From Gongronella butleri (taxonomy: Eukaryota > Mucoromycota > Mucoromycetes > Mucorales > Cunninghamellaceae): a stretch of 64,000 bases of DNA. The stretch lies in NCBI GenBank assembly GCA_025201375.1, contig JAIWZP010000007.1:1-64000 (forward strand), in the 5' to 3' direction. Of this stretch, positions 21,690-33,179 are shown piece by piece (position 1 is the stretch's first letter; every line of letters begins with the position of its first letter). Below the pieces are notes generated by a model that was given only the letters and a program-made list of their open reading frames with translations, made no database searches and was not told the origin of the DNA. A program made the translations under genes and the position numbers.

Positions 21690-22400
21690 CCACAGCTAAT
21701 CAATCAAGAATCGGTCAAGAAGCAAGGCTATTGGCGGCAAATCAACGTTCCAATGACTGATCCGTTCATGACGAGCCCCTTTCCTGGAGACAATCCATCA
21801 TTTACTGTACAAATACTACCGGTACTGGTGACGATGCCAGATCCTTTGCTAGCAATGTAACCAATCTGCTTGACTATGTACCGGCGGTATGGCATTCAAG
21901 TTGGCGTATTTAATGGTAAAATACATGATTTTACAGAAAGAAAAACGATCTACAGTATCATATCATAAAATTTGTTTTCTGCAGGAGACGCCGACTAGAA
22001 TTGCAACCGGGTATTAGAAAATTTACTGTAATACTGCCAACTGATTCCTCCACGGCCTGAACGTCTGATTGATTCTATTTTTTGCAGAAGTACAGTACGG
22101 TGCTTTGGAGTGGACCAATGCATTGAAATCCAAAGCTGCAGGCAATTTCAAGGCCAAAACTTTGGTGCCGTGGTTTCAGGATGGTGTCGAAGTGGGCAAA
22201 TTCAAGCAAGATGGCAATCTGACGTTTTCGGTCAATTATACAGTAGCGCTGGTAATCAGGGGAAAAAACGTGTTTGATAATAATACTCTAGTTTATGGTC
22301 TGAATCAATAGGCCACTTGACGTATTTGGACCAGCCAAAAGTTGTTTATCAACTATTCGCGAACCAAGTGCTGGGATTAACTTTCGATTCCAAGTTGTAA
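21690..22400 (+). pseudogene. decayed serine carboxypeptidase (peptidase S10), C-terminal part
   Basis: Several family landmarks occur in order in different frames. They are NVTNLLD (about 21857), GIQVGVFNG (about 21892), an intron-like gap, then GDAD followed by a stop and NCN (about 21985), where intact enzymes have GDADYxCN around the catalytic Asp. Next come GALEW (about 22100), GKFKQDGNLTF (about 22197), and after another intron-like gap GHLTYLDQPK (22315-22344), the catalytic-His segment. The frame finally ends at TAA 22398-22400. In-frame stops (TAG within GDAD-NCN, another before GHL) and shifted frames show it is dead. The N-terminal half with the active-site serine is absent. Several TACNGTA motifs lie inside it. 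Confidence 0.7.
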
Positions 22401-23029
22401 GACTGACGACAGTGATGACAATAATGACAATAATGGCAATAATGAAAAAAAAAAGGATTTTCGCTTGTCTATGCGGTGCATCACGGCGTGAGCGCCCATG
22501 ATACCGGATGCACTGAGTCTGTTTTCACTTCCCCTCGTCGGAATCGCCGCCGATTTCTATCATATCCTGGCCTTCGAGTAAGGAGGTCATCTTCTGACAC
22601 AAAGGGATTTTTTTCTTGATACGTGTTTTGCCTTTTGCGTGGTATTTCCCAGGCAATTCTTCATTTGGCTGGCCTTTTTATTCGTGTATCGTCACAGCAT
22701 GTTTAGACTTTGCATAGACCTGCTTGCAAGCTTTAACAAGGACTCGGGTTTGCCGGGTTTGCCAAGAAAAACGAAATTTACCTGTTTAGATGGGCAGGCA
22801 TTGTCAAACCAAGGGGGAGGGGGTGAATTTTACGCCGGAAGCTCGGAATTCCGGGTCGGTGTGTGCGGAGTGGACCCTGAGGACTGATCTTTAAACGTGG
22901 GCTGACCTTCAAAACCTGGGTCGAGCTAGCCAAATAGCGTCTTTTTGCATTTCGCAGCTCTTCTTCCTTGTTTTCCGCGACTTTTTTTTTTTTTTTTTTT
23001 TCCCACCTTTTTATTATTTCTGCAGCAGT
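22401..23029. other. intergenic region upstream of aminopeptidase P
   Basis: I see no gene here. AT-rich decay products continue to about 22640. The final 60 bases are an almost pure T-tract followed by the leader of aminopeptidase P. Confidence 0.5.
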
Positions 23030-25642
23030 ATGGCCACCTCTACCACTAGCCACTTGGCCGGCCTCCGGTCGTACATGAAGAATGACAAATACAATGTCCA
23101 AGCCTTGTAAGTCGTTGTGTCGCGCGTGCTTTTTTGCAAGAGATTGGCTTACAGTGTCTCTCTTTTCTATAGCCTTGTCCCCACGGAAGATGCGCATCAA
23201 GTAAGACCTAAATAGAGCAAGCAAGCCGCGCCCTTTTTTTTTTTTTTGCGATTTTTCTTACTCTTTTCCCAATTTTTTTTTTAGAGCGAATATATTGCTG
23301 ACTGCGATAAACGTCGCGAATGGATTTCCGGCTTCACTGGTTCTGCAGGTACGGAATTAAATGAAGAACGCGCGTCGTGTTTGGGGCCAAGTTTCCCACG
23401 GGGTCGGGCCAATTGGCGCTTAATTCGGTCTTTTTTTTGCACAGGTTTCGCCATTGTGACGCTGGAGGACGCGTATTTGTTCACGGACGGTCGCTACTTT
23501 TTGCAAGCGTCAAAGCAATTGGACCACAACTGGACGCTGATGAAGCAAGGTCTGCCCGGCGTGCCCTCCTGGCAAGAATTTCTCGTTAAGGTAATCTGTT
23601 CCCTTTTTGCAACTGCGAACCTTACCCTTTTTTGTACCTATTTTGCTTCTTCTGTCTACATGGATAGAACCTGCCCGCAGGCAGCCGCATTGGCCTGGAC
23701 CCCACCTTGATCACCGCCTGTAAGTTTCGAGAAAAGAAGACAAAAAAAGGAACAACGAGATGGCATTGTTGCGTGTGTGCTCAATTTTTTTCTTTTTGCC
23801 TTGTTACAGCTGACGCGCGTCGTTTGACGACGCAATTGGCGGCAAACAAGTCGACCTTGGTGCCGATTCACGAGAATTTGGTGGATTTGGCGTGGGCGGA
23901 TGCGCGCCCTGCTGCGCCTAAGGATGCTGTGATTGTGCAACCGGTGGAATTCTCTGGCCAGGCGCACCAAGACAAGCTCAAGGCTGTGCAGGAGCATCTC
24001 AAGGCGCACGAGCACGGTTATGGCATTGTGGTGTCGGCGCTGGACGAGATTGCCTGGCTTTTCAATCTGCGCGGCTCGGATATTGAGTGCAACCCCGTGT
24101 TCATGTCGTATGCGCTTGTCACCGAGAACGACGCCATCCTGTATGTCAATCCCGAAAAGGTCACTCAGGAGGTCCGCGAGCACCTCGGCGAACACGTCAT
24201 TCTCAAGCCTTATGGCGACTTTTTGGCCGAGGTTGCCGCCCTAAAGTCCACGCTGGAGCAGTCCAATCAAAAGCTCATTTCCAACTCCAAGACCAGCTTG
24301 GCCGTTGAAGTTGCTGCTGGCGAGGTAAACAAACAAACCATGGAAATTGGATGCGAAAAAAAAACAACGCGAAATTGACGCGTCCGCTTTTTTTCTCTCT
24401 TTTTTGCGCCCCAGGCCAACATCATCGAGGAGCGCTCTTTGATCACGGATCTCAAGGCGATCAAGAACGAGGTTGAGCTCAAGGGTATGCGCGAGTGCCA
24501 CATCCGCGATGGTGCGGCGCTTGTCGCGTATTTTGCGTGGTTGGAGAAGCAGCTCAAAGCGGGTGTGCAGCTCGACGAAGTGGATGGCGCCGACCGCCTG
24601 GAGCAGTTCCGCGCCGCGCAGGACCACTTTGTCGGTCTGTCCTTTGATACCATCTCGTCCACGGGCTCCAATGGCGCCATCATCCACTACAAGCCCGAAA
24701 AGGGCGAGTGCAAGATCATCGACCCTTCCCTCATCTACCTTTGCGACTCGGGCGGCCAGTACAAGGACGGCACCACCGACGTACGTCAAAAAAAAGAAGG
24801 AAAAAAAAAGCTCATTTGCATTTTTATTATAGGTCACGCGTACTCTTCACTTTGGCGAGCCCACTGCTTATGAAAAGCGCTGCTTTACCCGCGTCTTGCA
24901 GGGCCACATTGCCGTTGACCAGGCCGTGTTCCCCAAGGGCACGACAGGTAAGACAAATCGACGCGGATGGTCAAGAAAAGCTCGTAAATGACGTAATTGA
25001 CGCCATTGACGTTTTTTTTTTTTTTTTACTAGGCTACCTCTTGGATCCCTTTGCTCGCGCCGCCTTGTGGAAGGACGGCTTGGACTTCCGTCACGGGTAT
25101 GGCCAAGAAGAAAAATAGCGAGACAAAGAGCACAAAGTATCTGATTTTTCTTTAAAATTAGCACCGGTCACGGCGTTGGATCCTTTTTGAACGTGCACGA
25201 GGGCCCCCACGGCATTGGCGTCCGTGTTGGCTACAATGACACGCCCTTGGCTGCTGGCATGACCGTCACAGATGGTGCGTCACTGGAGCGTTCGTGAAAA
25301 AAAAAAAAATAGGAAAAGGTTGACTGACGCCCCCCCCCCTTTTTTTCTTTCTCAGAGCCTGGCTACTATGAGGATGGCAAGTTTGGTATCCGCATTGAGA
25401 ACGTGTTGGTGGTGCGCGAGGTCGACACACCCAACAACTTTGGCGATCGCGGCTATCTTGGCTTTGAACACGTCACTTTGGTGCCCATTGGCCTGAAATT
25501 GATTGATGTTGATCTGTTGTGCCCTGATGAGATCAAGTGGGTCAACGAATATCACGCCCTGACGCGCGAGAAGCTATCTCCCTTGCTCGCCAACGACGCT
25601 GATGCCCTTGCTTGGTTGGAGCGCGAGACCGTGCCAATCTAA
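23030..25642 (+). CDS. Xaa-Pro aminopeptidase P (M24B metallopeptidase)
   Basis: Eleven exons encode 608 residues: 23030-23106, 23173-23200, 23285-23348, 23445-23590, 23668-23719, 23810-24324, 24415-24780, 24833-24947, 25033-25096, 25162-25274 and 25356-25642. The enzyme removes N-terminal residues that precede proline. It has two creatinase-like N domains ([34 protein letters not shown]) and a C-terminal pita-bread domain. Metal ligands are visible: Asp in [14 protein letters not shown] (two), His in [16 protein letters not shown], Glu in [16 protein letters not shown] and Glu in GYLGFEHVT. The His that interacts with substrate is also in HEGP. Length matches human XPNPEP1 (about 620). No signal peptide is seen, so it should be cytosolic. 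Every exon join keeps frame. It converges on chitin synthase, with 239 bp between the stops. Confidence 0.95.
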
Positions 25643-25881
25643 CGCTTCTACTCTCATCCATCCGATCCTCGTCAGTCCCTCTGTACCTTTTTTTTCTCTC
25701 TTCTCCTTGCCAAATAAATAAAAAAACAGCGACTGCCGCGGTCAATCACTTCAATGACATGCGATTGCGCGCGAGAATCAAGTTTTCTAGTACAAAGGAC
25801 GACCAAAACTGACAGCCTGGCCATTTATTTTTATTATAAATCTTGGATTACAAACAGATGAAAGATAACAATCGAGACGAT

Positions 25882-27317
25882 TTAGTAACCAAAAAGATGC
25901 ATGATGAGGTAGGCAAAGCTGCCGACAAAGCGAAATGTCGAAATTCCAGCGACAAACCAAAGAATGAAGCCCGTGTACCCGATGGCCATGTCCTGCTCGT
26001 ACTGCTCGGCAGTCTTGTGCTGGCCGCTATTGGGCAGCATAGTCTGGAAGCTGCCACTCGTGACAATGGCTACAAGCAATGCATTGAAGCCAATCCACGT
26101 GAGCACGAGACGCGTGCGGAACCCGCGATTGTAATCGTCGCGCTTCATATGAGGTGGGCGGCTCTGTAACAAAAGAAAAAATAAGTGAGACAAATTGCCT
26201 GCGGTCATGGTCTCATTTTTTTTACCAATTTGATGCAATCTTGCTTTGTTTCGAGATTATGGCGAGCACTCTCGTAATTTTGATTGATTGCTTCGAGGCC
26301 TTCGATGATCTCGACTTCCACCATTCCCTTATCAGCGCTCGTCTTGCTTGCGACGCCGAGATCAGATGGCATGGTATTATCGCCCTTGGTTCCCCAGCTA
26401 CAAAAAAAAGGCAAACACAATGAACCCATGTGCTCGTTCCCTCCGTGCTCCCTCCCTTTTTTTTTTGTTTACCTGACATCATGTGTGTTGCAAAACGCGT
26501 AAACGTTGAGGATATTAACATAGGTGGGGAGAAGCAGAAGGTATTGGATGAAACTTGTGACCATGTGCCATGGGTCAAGGTATAAAAGGCTGGAGACAAT
26601 ATAAAGGCCATAGGTAGATGTCATTGAGATGAGCACGCTGCGGAACCCCGGCTGCTGCATGAGCACGCCAAGATTGGAGGTCCAATTCGCGACTGTCCAC
26701 TGAGTTGCACCCATTGCGTCCATCACGCTCTTGTAAGACAGCCACAGGCCTGCAAACACGGTATACACCATGATCACCGCGTACGCAAGCACGGAAAAGA
26801 TAAACATCCACTTCGATCTAGATAATTAAAAAAGAGGACGCGTGTTAAAATGCGCGTCTTTTTCGCTTTTTTCGTTTTTTTTTTTTCGCTTACCCTTGCG
26901 GTCTGTTTCCCATGGAACAGATGAATGACACGATAAATAAAAAGATATACATGTACTTTAGCATCTGAAAGATGCGGCCGCCCCAGCCGTCGCCAAAGGG
27001 ATCGACATCGGGCGACGACAATGATTTGGTGACAAAATAAAAGGTCAGATAAAAATTGGCCTATGATTATTCAAAAAGTCAGCTTTGGACCCACTTGTTT
27101 TCGCGTGTGTTCATCTCACCATGCCGAGCCAGCTGAAGACCAGGTTGACGAAATTAAAGATAAACTCAATTGTGAGCAGGATTTTTCGCAAAATGGCATG
27201 ATCCGTGCTCCAAATGCGCTGAAAGTGGCAAATCGAGTAAACGGCAGCAAAGAAGCTGCCATTGAGCTACCAGGGACAAAAAAAAGAGACGCGATGAGCA
27301 CGTAAAACAAGCGTGTC

Positions 27318-27372
<55 letters not shown>

Positions 27373-29222
27373 ATCGTCGGCGCTGAGACAGGAATTCTGG
27401 CAGCTGGTCTGGACAATCAGTCTCGCCGTATGCCGATTTGACATATTTGAGCACCCAGCGCTCGTGTTTCTTGGCGAGCAGCTCAAAACAGAGGATACGG
27501 TCTTCTGCAAGATACATGTTTGCTGTAAAAATGTTATCTTTCTTTTTTGGCCGGACTGCGACGTCCGTGCCTGTGTTTGATGACATTTGCGGCTCATTGT
27601 CGTTGTGTGGATGCTCGCCCATAAAGTATTTTTGCAGTGGGCCCTGTCCAAGATAGTCGTTCTGCAGCGCGGCGTAGCGATAAGCGGAAAAGGCGCCTGG
27701 CAACACTGAAATGTAGCCAAAGACAGACTCAAGCGGCTTGTCCAGAATGTTGGACATCTTGTACTCGAAATTCTGGGCGGCAACGAGCGGATTGAGCAGG
27801 TCGACGCCCGCACGGCCCTTCATCACGCAAATCTCGCCACACGCGCCACCCACATTTGGCTGCTTGTCAAATGCTTTCCAGAGGTGGTAAATCGACGTGT
27901 TCCCGGGCCGCGTGCCTACATCCAAGAGAATGCAAATATTCGGCTGCAGCACGGGGCCAAACGCATTGAAAAACCACCGGTGGCTGTTGATTTTCTTGGC
28001 ATTCTGCTCTTTGAGGCAAAACATGAGCTGCACAGGCACAATGCCCCGCTCTGCACCCTTGACCTTGAGCTTGGAATCCACCGACACTTGTGTCGTGTAC
28101 TAAAATAATAAAAAAAAAAGCCGCGTCAATGGTGCAAACAAAAAAAAAAAAAAAAAAGCGCGACCCACCTCAAACAAATGAGCTTGCACCGGCTGGTCGT
28201 GCACCATGCGCTTTGCGACGCCCTTCTGATAGACGCCCATTGTGGTCAGAACATCCAGGACGCGTGGATGACAATTTTGCCGGCCATCGGCGACAATGCA
28301 CACCACGACCTTTTTCCATCCTTCCGTATCCCATGTCTTGGACCGCGACCGCATGCACAAATGGGCAATGTTCTTCATGACGCCGTGCATTGTACGACAA
28401 AACAGAATTTCGTCTTCCTAATAGGCAAATATTTAACAAAAACGCGTTCAGTTATCGCGTTTCGTCGTTTTTTTTTCCAATTTTTTCCAATTTTTCTTTT
28501 TTACGCACATTGTACATGGTGACGACGATGAACAATTCGGTGTCGCGGTTCATGAGGCGCGGACGGAGGGTGTAGCCACTGCTTTGAAAGTCGTCGGGGG
28601 CGCTTGTGATGGCGGTGTATCTCATTTGCCTGAATTCTTTGTTTTCCTTGCGTGCACTCATCTCCAGCAATTGAGTGGGCACGGGGCACTCAAGGACGAG
28701 ATTGCCGTGGAACAATGGCACGTGGCGTGTGATGAACCCGCCCGCGCCTTGATGTGCCTCTGTGGCGGCTATGAGGGGGGATGGGAAGCTGCCAGGCAAG
28801 GCCATGGGGGAATGGCTCATTTGCCGGTGATGGAATGACGCGTGGATGTGCGACGCTGGAGGGTATGCCATGGATTGCGAGTGTGGGAGACCATTGGATG
28901 CTGTGGGCGCCAAATGACGCGCTTGCATGAGCGGCGACGCGTAGTAAGGCTGCATGTGAGGCTGCGCGTTTGGCGATGCGCTCGAGGTGGCAGCTGCAGG
29001 ATGAAAGCGGATCGCAGGCGACGCGTCGCCGGCCATTTGGTGTGTCGGCAAATGAGAAAAGGAATTGGCACCCGATGGCATCATTTTGCGCATGTTGGGC
29101 GTGGACACTCGCGCTTGGTCCATGCAGAGTGCGGTCGTGGCCGAAGGTGAGGCGCGCATTGGATGGACTTTGGGCGTCAGCAGCGAATTAGTGCGGCGTA
29201 GATCATCGGGAACCTCGGCCAT
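25882..29222 (-). CDS. chitin synthase (division 1, family 2 glycosyltransferase)
   Basis: Eight exons encode 934 residues: 29222-28509, 28417-28169, 28099-27371, 27266-27120, 27060-26894, 26817-26473, 26397-26226 and 26163-25882. The N-terminal 160 residues are disordered (Pro/Ser/His/Met-rich). The chitin synthase N-terminal motif follows, then the catalytic domain with [16 protein letters not shown], the EDR motif (Glu520) and QRRRW (560-564), all needed for transfer of GlcNAc from UDP-GlcNAc. After QRRRW come NGSFFA, several transmembrane helices and the SWGTKG motif, and finally two more helices. It makes cell-wall chitin at the plasma membrane. The SWGTKG motif and layout fit classes I-III; class assignment needs alignment. 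There is no myosin head. The intron after QRRRW carries a 49-base homopolymer. Confidence 0.95.
27320..27368. repeat. 49-base T homopolymer next to a chitin synthase splice site
   Basis: This uninterrupted T run on the + strand is an A49 on the coding strand and starts immediately after the GT of the 5' splice site that follows the QRRRW exon. Length in the real genome may vary or be mis-assembled. It is the longest of many A/T runs in introns here. Confidence 0.7.
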
Positions 29223-29850
29223 TCTATGTTACACACCTTTACACCTAAAAAGATCAAAAAATAAAAAAAAAACAGAAAAGGAAGGCAGTAAAGGGATGTG
29301 GCGAGTGTCGCAAAACGATAATCCCCGAGAAAAATAGACATTGTGACAATGCCCTTTTTCCTCGGTTCAAACACAAAGCACCCTATTTCTCTCTTTTTTT
29401 CCCTTTGAGTCAATTTTAATACGCTTGGGCAGAAAGCCAACAATTGGGCGGGATCATGGCCGACCCCTTGATTTTTTGGAATTGTCGGGGGGTGGCAAGA
29501 TGACGGCTTGGCATTTTTTCTTTTTTTCCATGACGCTGAGCATGGAACGGGCAACCTCTTTGAAAACAAGGTTCATCAATGCGTAGGAGTTTGCCGCCAC
29601 AGGTAGCACAAGGTTGGAAAACAGCCATTCTTGGCGATTTTACACGAACCGAGGCCAGGCAGATCCTTGTTTGCGCCCTTTTGCTGGTGTTTGTGGGTGT
29701 GATGGTCTCATTGTCATCTGCAGCTGCCCCTCCAACAACAAAAAAAAGCCATTTAGCCGCCATTTTCTTTTTCTTTTTCTTTTTTTCTCTTCCTTTTTTC
29801 TCTATCCTTTCGCTGTCTTTTTTTTTTATTGTTGGTCGTGCCCTTTTTCT
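29223..29850. other. divergent promoter interval between chitin synthase and OST-alpha family gene
   Basis: The two starts are 628 bp apart and face away from each other. A minus-strand open frame (about 29624-29416) contains CATCGGKLL...CFQRGCPFH, reminiscent of a zinc ribbon, but it has no clear start context, overlaps the chitin synthase promoter, and another frame is equally open. I treat it as unproven. The last 100 bases are T-rich. Confidence 0.4.
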
Positions 29851-30330
29851 ATGGACAGCAACTCGACTTCCACAGGTACAAAGGACTCCACGTGTCCCAC
29901 GACACCAGGACTGGCTTCAGAAAATGGCTTGTAAGTGTACAACTTTTGGTTTGAACCGCAACGACCCCCTCTTTCTACCCCAAGACTTCAGACTCACCCT
30001 TTTTTTTTTTTTTGGCTTTTGCCTGTCTCTTGTTGTATTTGCTAGTCGACCTGGTTTTGATTGGCATAGCCTGATAACCGATCCAGCGTAAGCAAGCAAA
30101 ACCAACAAAAAAAAGAACAAGAGCCTAGAATTGACGCCTTTTTTTTTTTCTCTCTCTCTCTGTTTACTAGTGAAAATTGGCACATTTGGGGTTGGGCGCT
30201 GTGCCTCTTGTGTTTGGTCATTATGTGGATCATTGCCATCATTGCCATTCGCAAACATTTCAAAAATTACTAGTACGGCCACGGCGTGCCATGTCGCGTT
30301 TCGTGTCAATGGCGTCAATTCACCTCAACT

Positions 30331-30368
<38 letters not shown>

Positions 30369-31652
30369 AGCGAGCCGACGATTCAAAGGCACAAAGTGCG
30401 CGTGTTGCTCTACCCGCCGTTTTATTCAACGCTCGCGTGGATCTCGTATTTGCGCTATGACTATGCCACGACCATCATGTTTTTTGCCGCGCTGTTTGAG
30501 GCATTTGCTGTTTACAATCTGTACGCACTGCTGCAGGCCTACTTGCACCCATTCCGCGAGGAAGCCGAAGGTGTCAAGGAAGAGGCGAGACCCACCGTGA
30601 TCCCCTTTGTCAAGGTCCATGTGTAAGAAGCCGCTTGTTTTTATATTTAATATTGTATTTCTTGCTCACATGCACGATTTGCTGCGGCTCAATGTAGAAA
30701 ATCACGCTGGGGCATGCACTATCGCATCATCACGGACATTCTGGTGCTGCAATACCCCATTTGGGCCATCTTGGACGCGTTCATTTCCATTTTTGCCGAA
30801 CTAAAGGGCCATTATTGCGAAAGCTCGTATTCTTTCAAGGGCGCGCATGTTTACCTTGTGATCATCAACTTTGTGTGCCTGTCGCTCATCATTTCCGCGC
30901 TGTTCACCTACATTGCGGTGTTCAAGGAGGAATGGAAACGGGCCAAAGTGTCGGCTCACGGGCTTTTTTGGTGTGTCAAAGGTAAAGTACACAAAAAAAA
31001 AAGCCTCAATGGCACCAAGACTGGTGCGTGCCCTCATGGCCATGGGGACCCCGTGCTTGACTCACGCGACGCACACTTTTTTTAATTAAACAGGCCCAAT
31101 CATGTTCAATTTCTACATTGGTACGCTGTTGCTCTCTGGTCTCGCGTATTGTGGAGTCATCCATGGCACCGACGGCTCCAATTCCAGCGACGGCCTTGCT
31201 TGGTCCACGGCCGCCGTGCAAAACGGCCTCCTTGTGATCATCAGTATGTTGCAAAACAAAGAAAAAGATGAGAAAAAAAAGAGCCAAGCAATGGGGCAAT
31301 GTCGTACTGACAGCCCTGTGTCTCCCTCCCTCCCTTTTTTATCCTAGTTTGTGTGGTGATGACGGTGGCCATGGGCCTGATGACCAAGTATTATAACGAG
31401 AGCGACTCGATCCGGCGATTCGAGGAAAACGATACCACGATGAACAATGGTCCCTTTAAAAAGCTCTCCGCCTGGGATGCATTCATGGACGCTTATGTGA
31501 TGTACATTCCGGAATTCATCCGCAATGTCGTCTTTTGCGGCCGCAACTCACGCGCATTGCACAAGAAGCGCCAGAGACTCAAAGAAGAAAAAGAGGCTCA
31601 GAAACAGCAATTGGAGATGACGGGACTCACCTCATCGCCCACTGGAAGTTAA
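29851..31652 (+). CDS. OST-alpha / TMEM184 family seven-helix membrane protein
   Basis: Seven exons encode 404 residues: 29851-29930, 30046-30087, 30171-30272, 30371-30622, 30698-30981, 31094-31243 and 31348-31652. The first helix is WHIWGWALCLLCLVIMWIIAIIAI. The family signature follows: HKVRVLLYPPFYSTLAWIS, then DYATTIMFFAALFEAFAVYNLYALL and KSRWGMHYRIITDILVLQYPIW, and further hydrophobic segments to about residue 310. The C-terminal ~90 residues are charged and cytosolic, ending in a basic coiled coil (RALHKKRQRLKEEKEAQKQQ). Members act as solute or steroid transporters in animals and as vacuolar or tonoplast proteins in yeast and plants. The substrate here is unknown. Membrane topology is inferred from hydrophobicity. 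Confidence 0.88.
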
Positions 31653-31934
31653 AAATCCCACTTGTACCGATTTATTTTTATTTTTTTCTGTATCGGCTTT
31701 GCCCTGATCTCTTTTTCTTCTACTCCACTTACTCATCATATAATAAATCCATCTTTTATACGCCCTTTTTTGCATTTTGCGCATCATTTGGGCGGATTGT
31801 GAGGTGTTCATTGAACCCCCGCTTATTTTAAATGCCGATGCTCGAGGGCCAATGGCACCGCATTAAAGCATGTTTGCTGTTTTTGCACTCTTTTCTGCTT
31901 TTTTCGCTCTCTTTGCAAACACCCACTCACCCGT

Positions 31935-33179
31935 ATGCCACTGGGTCTCGTAAACTACGCTGGCGACGACGACTCCTCGGGCGACGAGGTTGAACACGAA
32001 GCGCCTGCGGCGCCGGTGCCTCGACCACAGCCGACCAACGGGCAAACGCCACCCGTCACCATCGTTAAACCGCCACCTCGTGCTCACGCGCCTTCATCGC
32101 CCAAGCAGCAAGGTAAAGCCTGTCTTCCACAACGTGTGCACGCGCACACGGACCGTCTATTTTAGCTCACAATTGATGTTTTTATTATAAATTAAGCTGT
32201 TTTATCCCCGGTGCCACCGCGACAAGGTAAGCAAAGGGGTTTTTTTTAGGGGGTTAGCATGTGTCCTGACCTGTTTTTTTTATGCCAGCATCGCCACCAC
32301 CCATTGACAAGGATGTCTTCATCAAGGAGCGATCGGCAAGACTTGCCGCCATCCTTGCACCAGACATCGACGAAGAAAAATTGGGCATTTCTCCCGAGCC
32401 ATCAACGCCTTGCGATCCGGATCGATTGGTAAAACGAGCGCGAATGGGCAATCGGACCACCCCCAATTTATTGCAGGTGGCGAGACCTTGCATTGATCCC
32501 ATTTTTTTCCTTGTTTTAGGCAAAAATTGAGCATTTCTTGTCTTTGCGTCGCTCTGGGCACCATTTGAATCAGCATTTACAAAACAACAAGGGCTTCCGC
32601 AACCCGAATATCCAGACAAAATTGATGGAGTTTTGCCAAATTGACGAGACAGGGTCCAATTTCGCCAAAGATCAATTTGATCCGCATGGCTTTGCGTCGT
32701 CGTCGTACATTGATGGCATCCTGGACACGCAGGCGCGCATTGCCGAGGAAAAGGCGAAACAGCCGCGTTCACAGGTCAATTTCGTTGCGCCTTCCTCCGG
32801 TGCGCCCGTCACGCATCCGGCGCCGCCTCCCATCGCCGCACCGTCCTCAACCAGGGCACCTGCGGCGGCCACGGCCGACACCAAGTCGCGTCTTGCCGCC
32901 GCCATGGCCAATGCTGCAAAAATCGCGGCCAAAATCTCCAAGCCGCCTGCATCCGACGTGTCGGCCACGTCTGCATCTGCATCTGCATCCAACACTGCGC
33001 CATCTTCCTCACGGAAGCGCTCGCCCAGTCCGTACGCGTCCCATCGCGACCGCGACCGTGACCGAGATCGAGATCGTGACCGAGATCGCGATCGCGATCG
33101 TGATCGCCATTACTCGCGCTCTGATCGACATGATCAACACCGTAGCCACCATTCTCACGATAGAAAGCGCCGTCATTAG
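31935..33179 (+). CDS. SAP30BP/HCNGP family nuclear protein
   Basis: Four exons (31935-32112, 32197-32226, 32289-32428, 32520-33179) encode 335 residues. The N-terminus (GLVNYAGDDDSSGDE) is the usual opening of this family. The HCNGP core is clear in exon 4: KIEHFLSLRRSGHHLNQHL, NNKGFRNPNIQTKLMEFCQ, IDETGSNFAKDQFDPHGF. The C-terminal half is low complexity, Ala/Pro/Ser-rich, and ends in a strict Arg-Asp repeat (near 33040-33110) and an RS/His-rich tail. Human SAP30BP acts in transcriptional repression and helps RNPS1-dependent splicing of short introns, so a splicing role would suit this intron-dense genome; that link is inference. The 30-nt second exon is well defined by its sites and phase. 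Confidence 0.88.

Larger units (their letters stand above)
17709..22245. repeat. island of repeated TACNGTA heptamers
   Basis: Within this AT-rich, gene-poor island I count 23 copies of TACTGTA or its reverse complement TACAGTA, starting at 17709, 17760, 17882, 17950, 18095, 18158, 18240, 18351, 18420, 18425, 18572, 18646, 18774, 19624, 19991, 20244, 21302, 21508, 21803, 21951, 22024, 22091 and 22239. Fewer than one is expected by chance. Elsewhere in the window I noticed two (8325, 8425). Between copies there is no shared longer unit, so this is a clustered short motif and not a classical satellite. Confidence 0.7.

Noticed and set aside
29416..29763. Minus-strand open frame with a zinc-ribbon-like Cys pattern (CATCGGKLL...CFQRGCPFH).
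   Set aside because: It lies in the divergent promoter between two solid genes, has no clear start or splice context, and a second frame over the same bases is equally open.
33040..33120. Cga/gac-rich tandem repeat at the end of the SAP30BP-like gene as a separate element.
   Set aside because: It encodes the Arg-Asp repeat of the protein in frame and needs no separate explanation.
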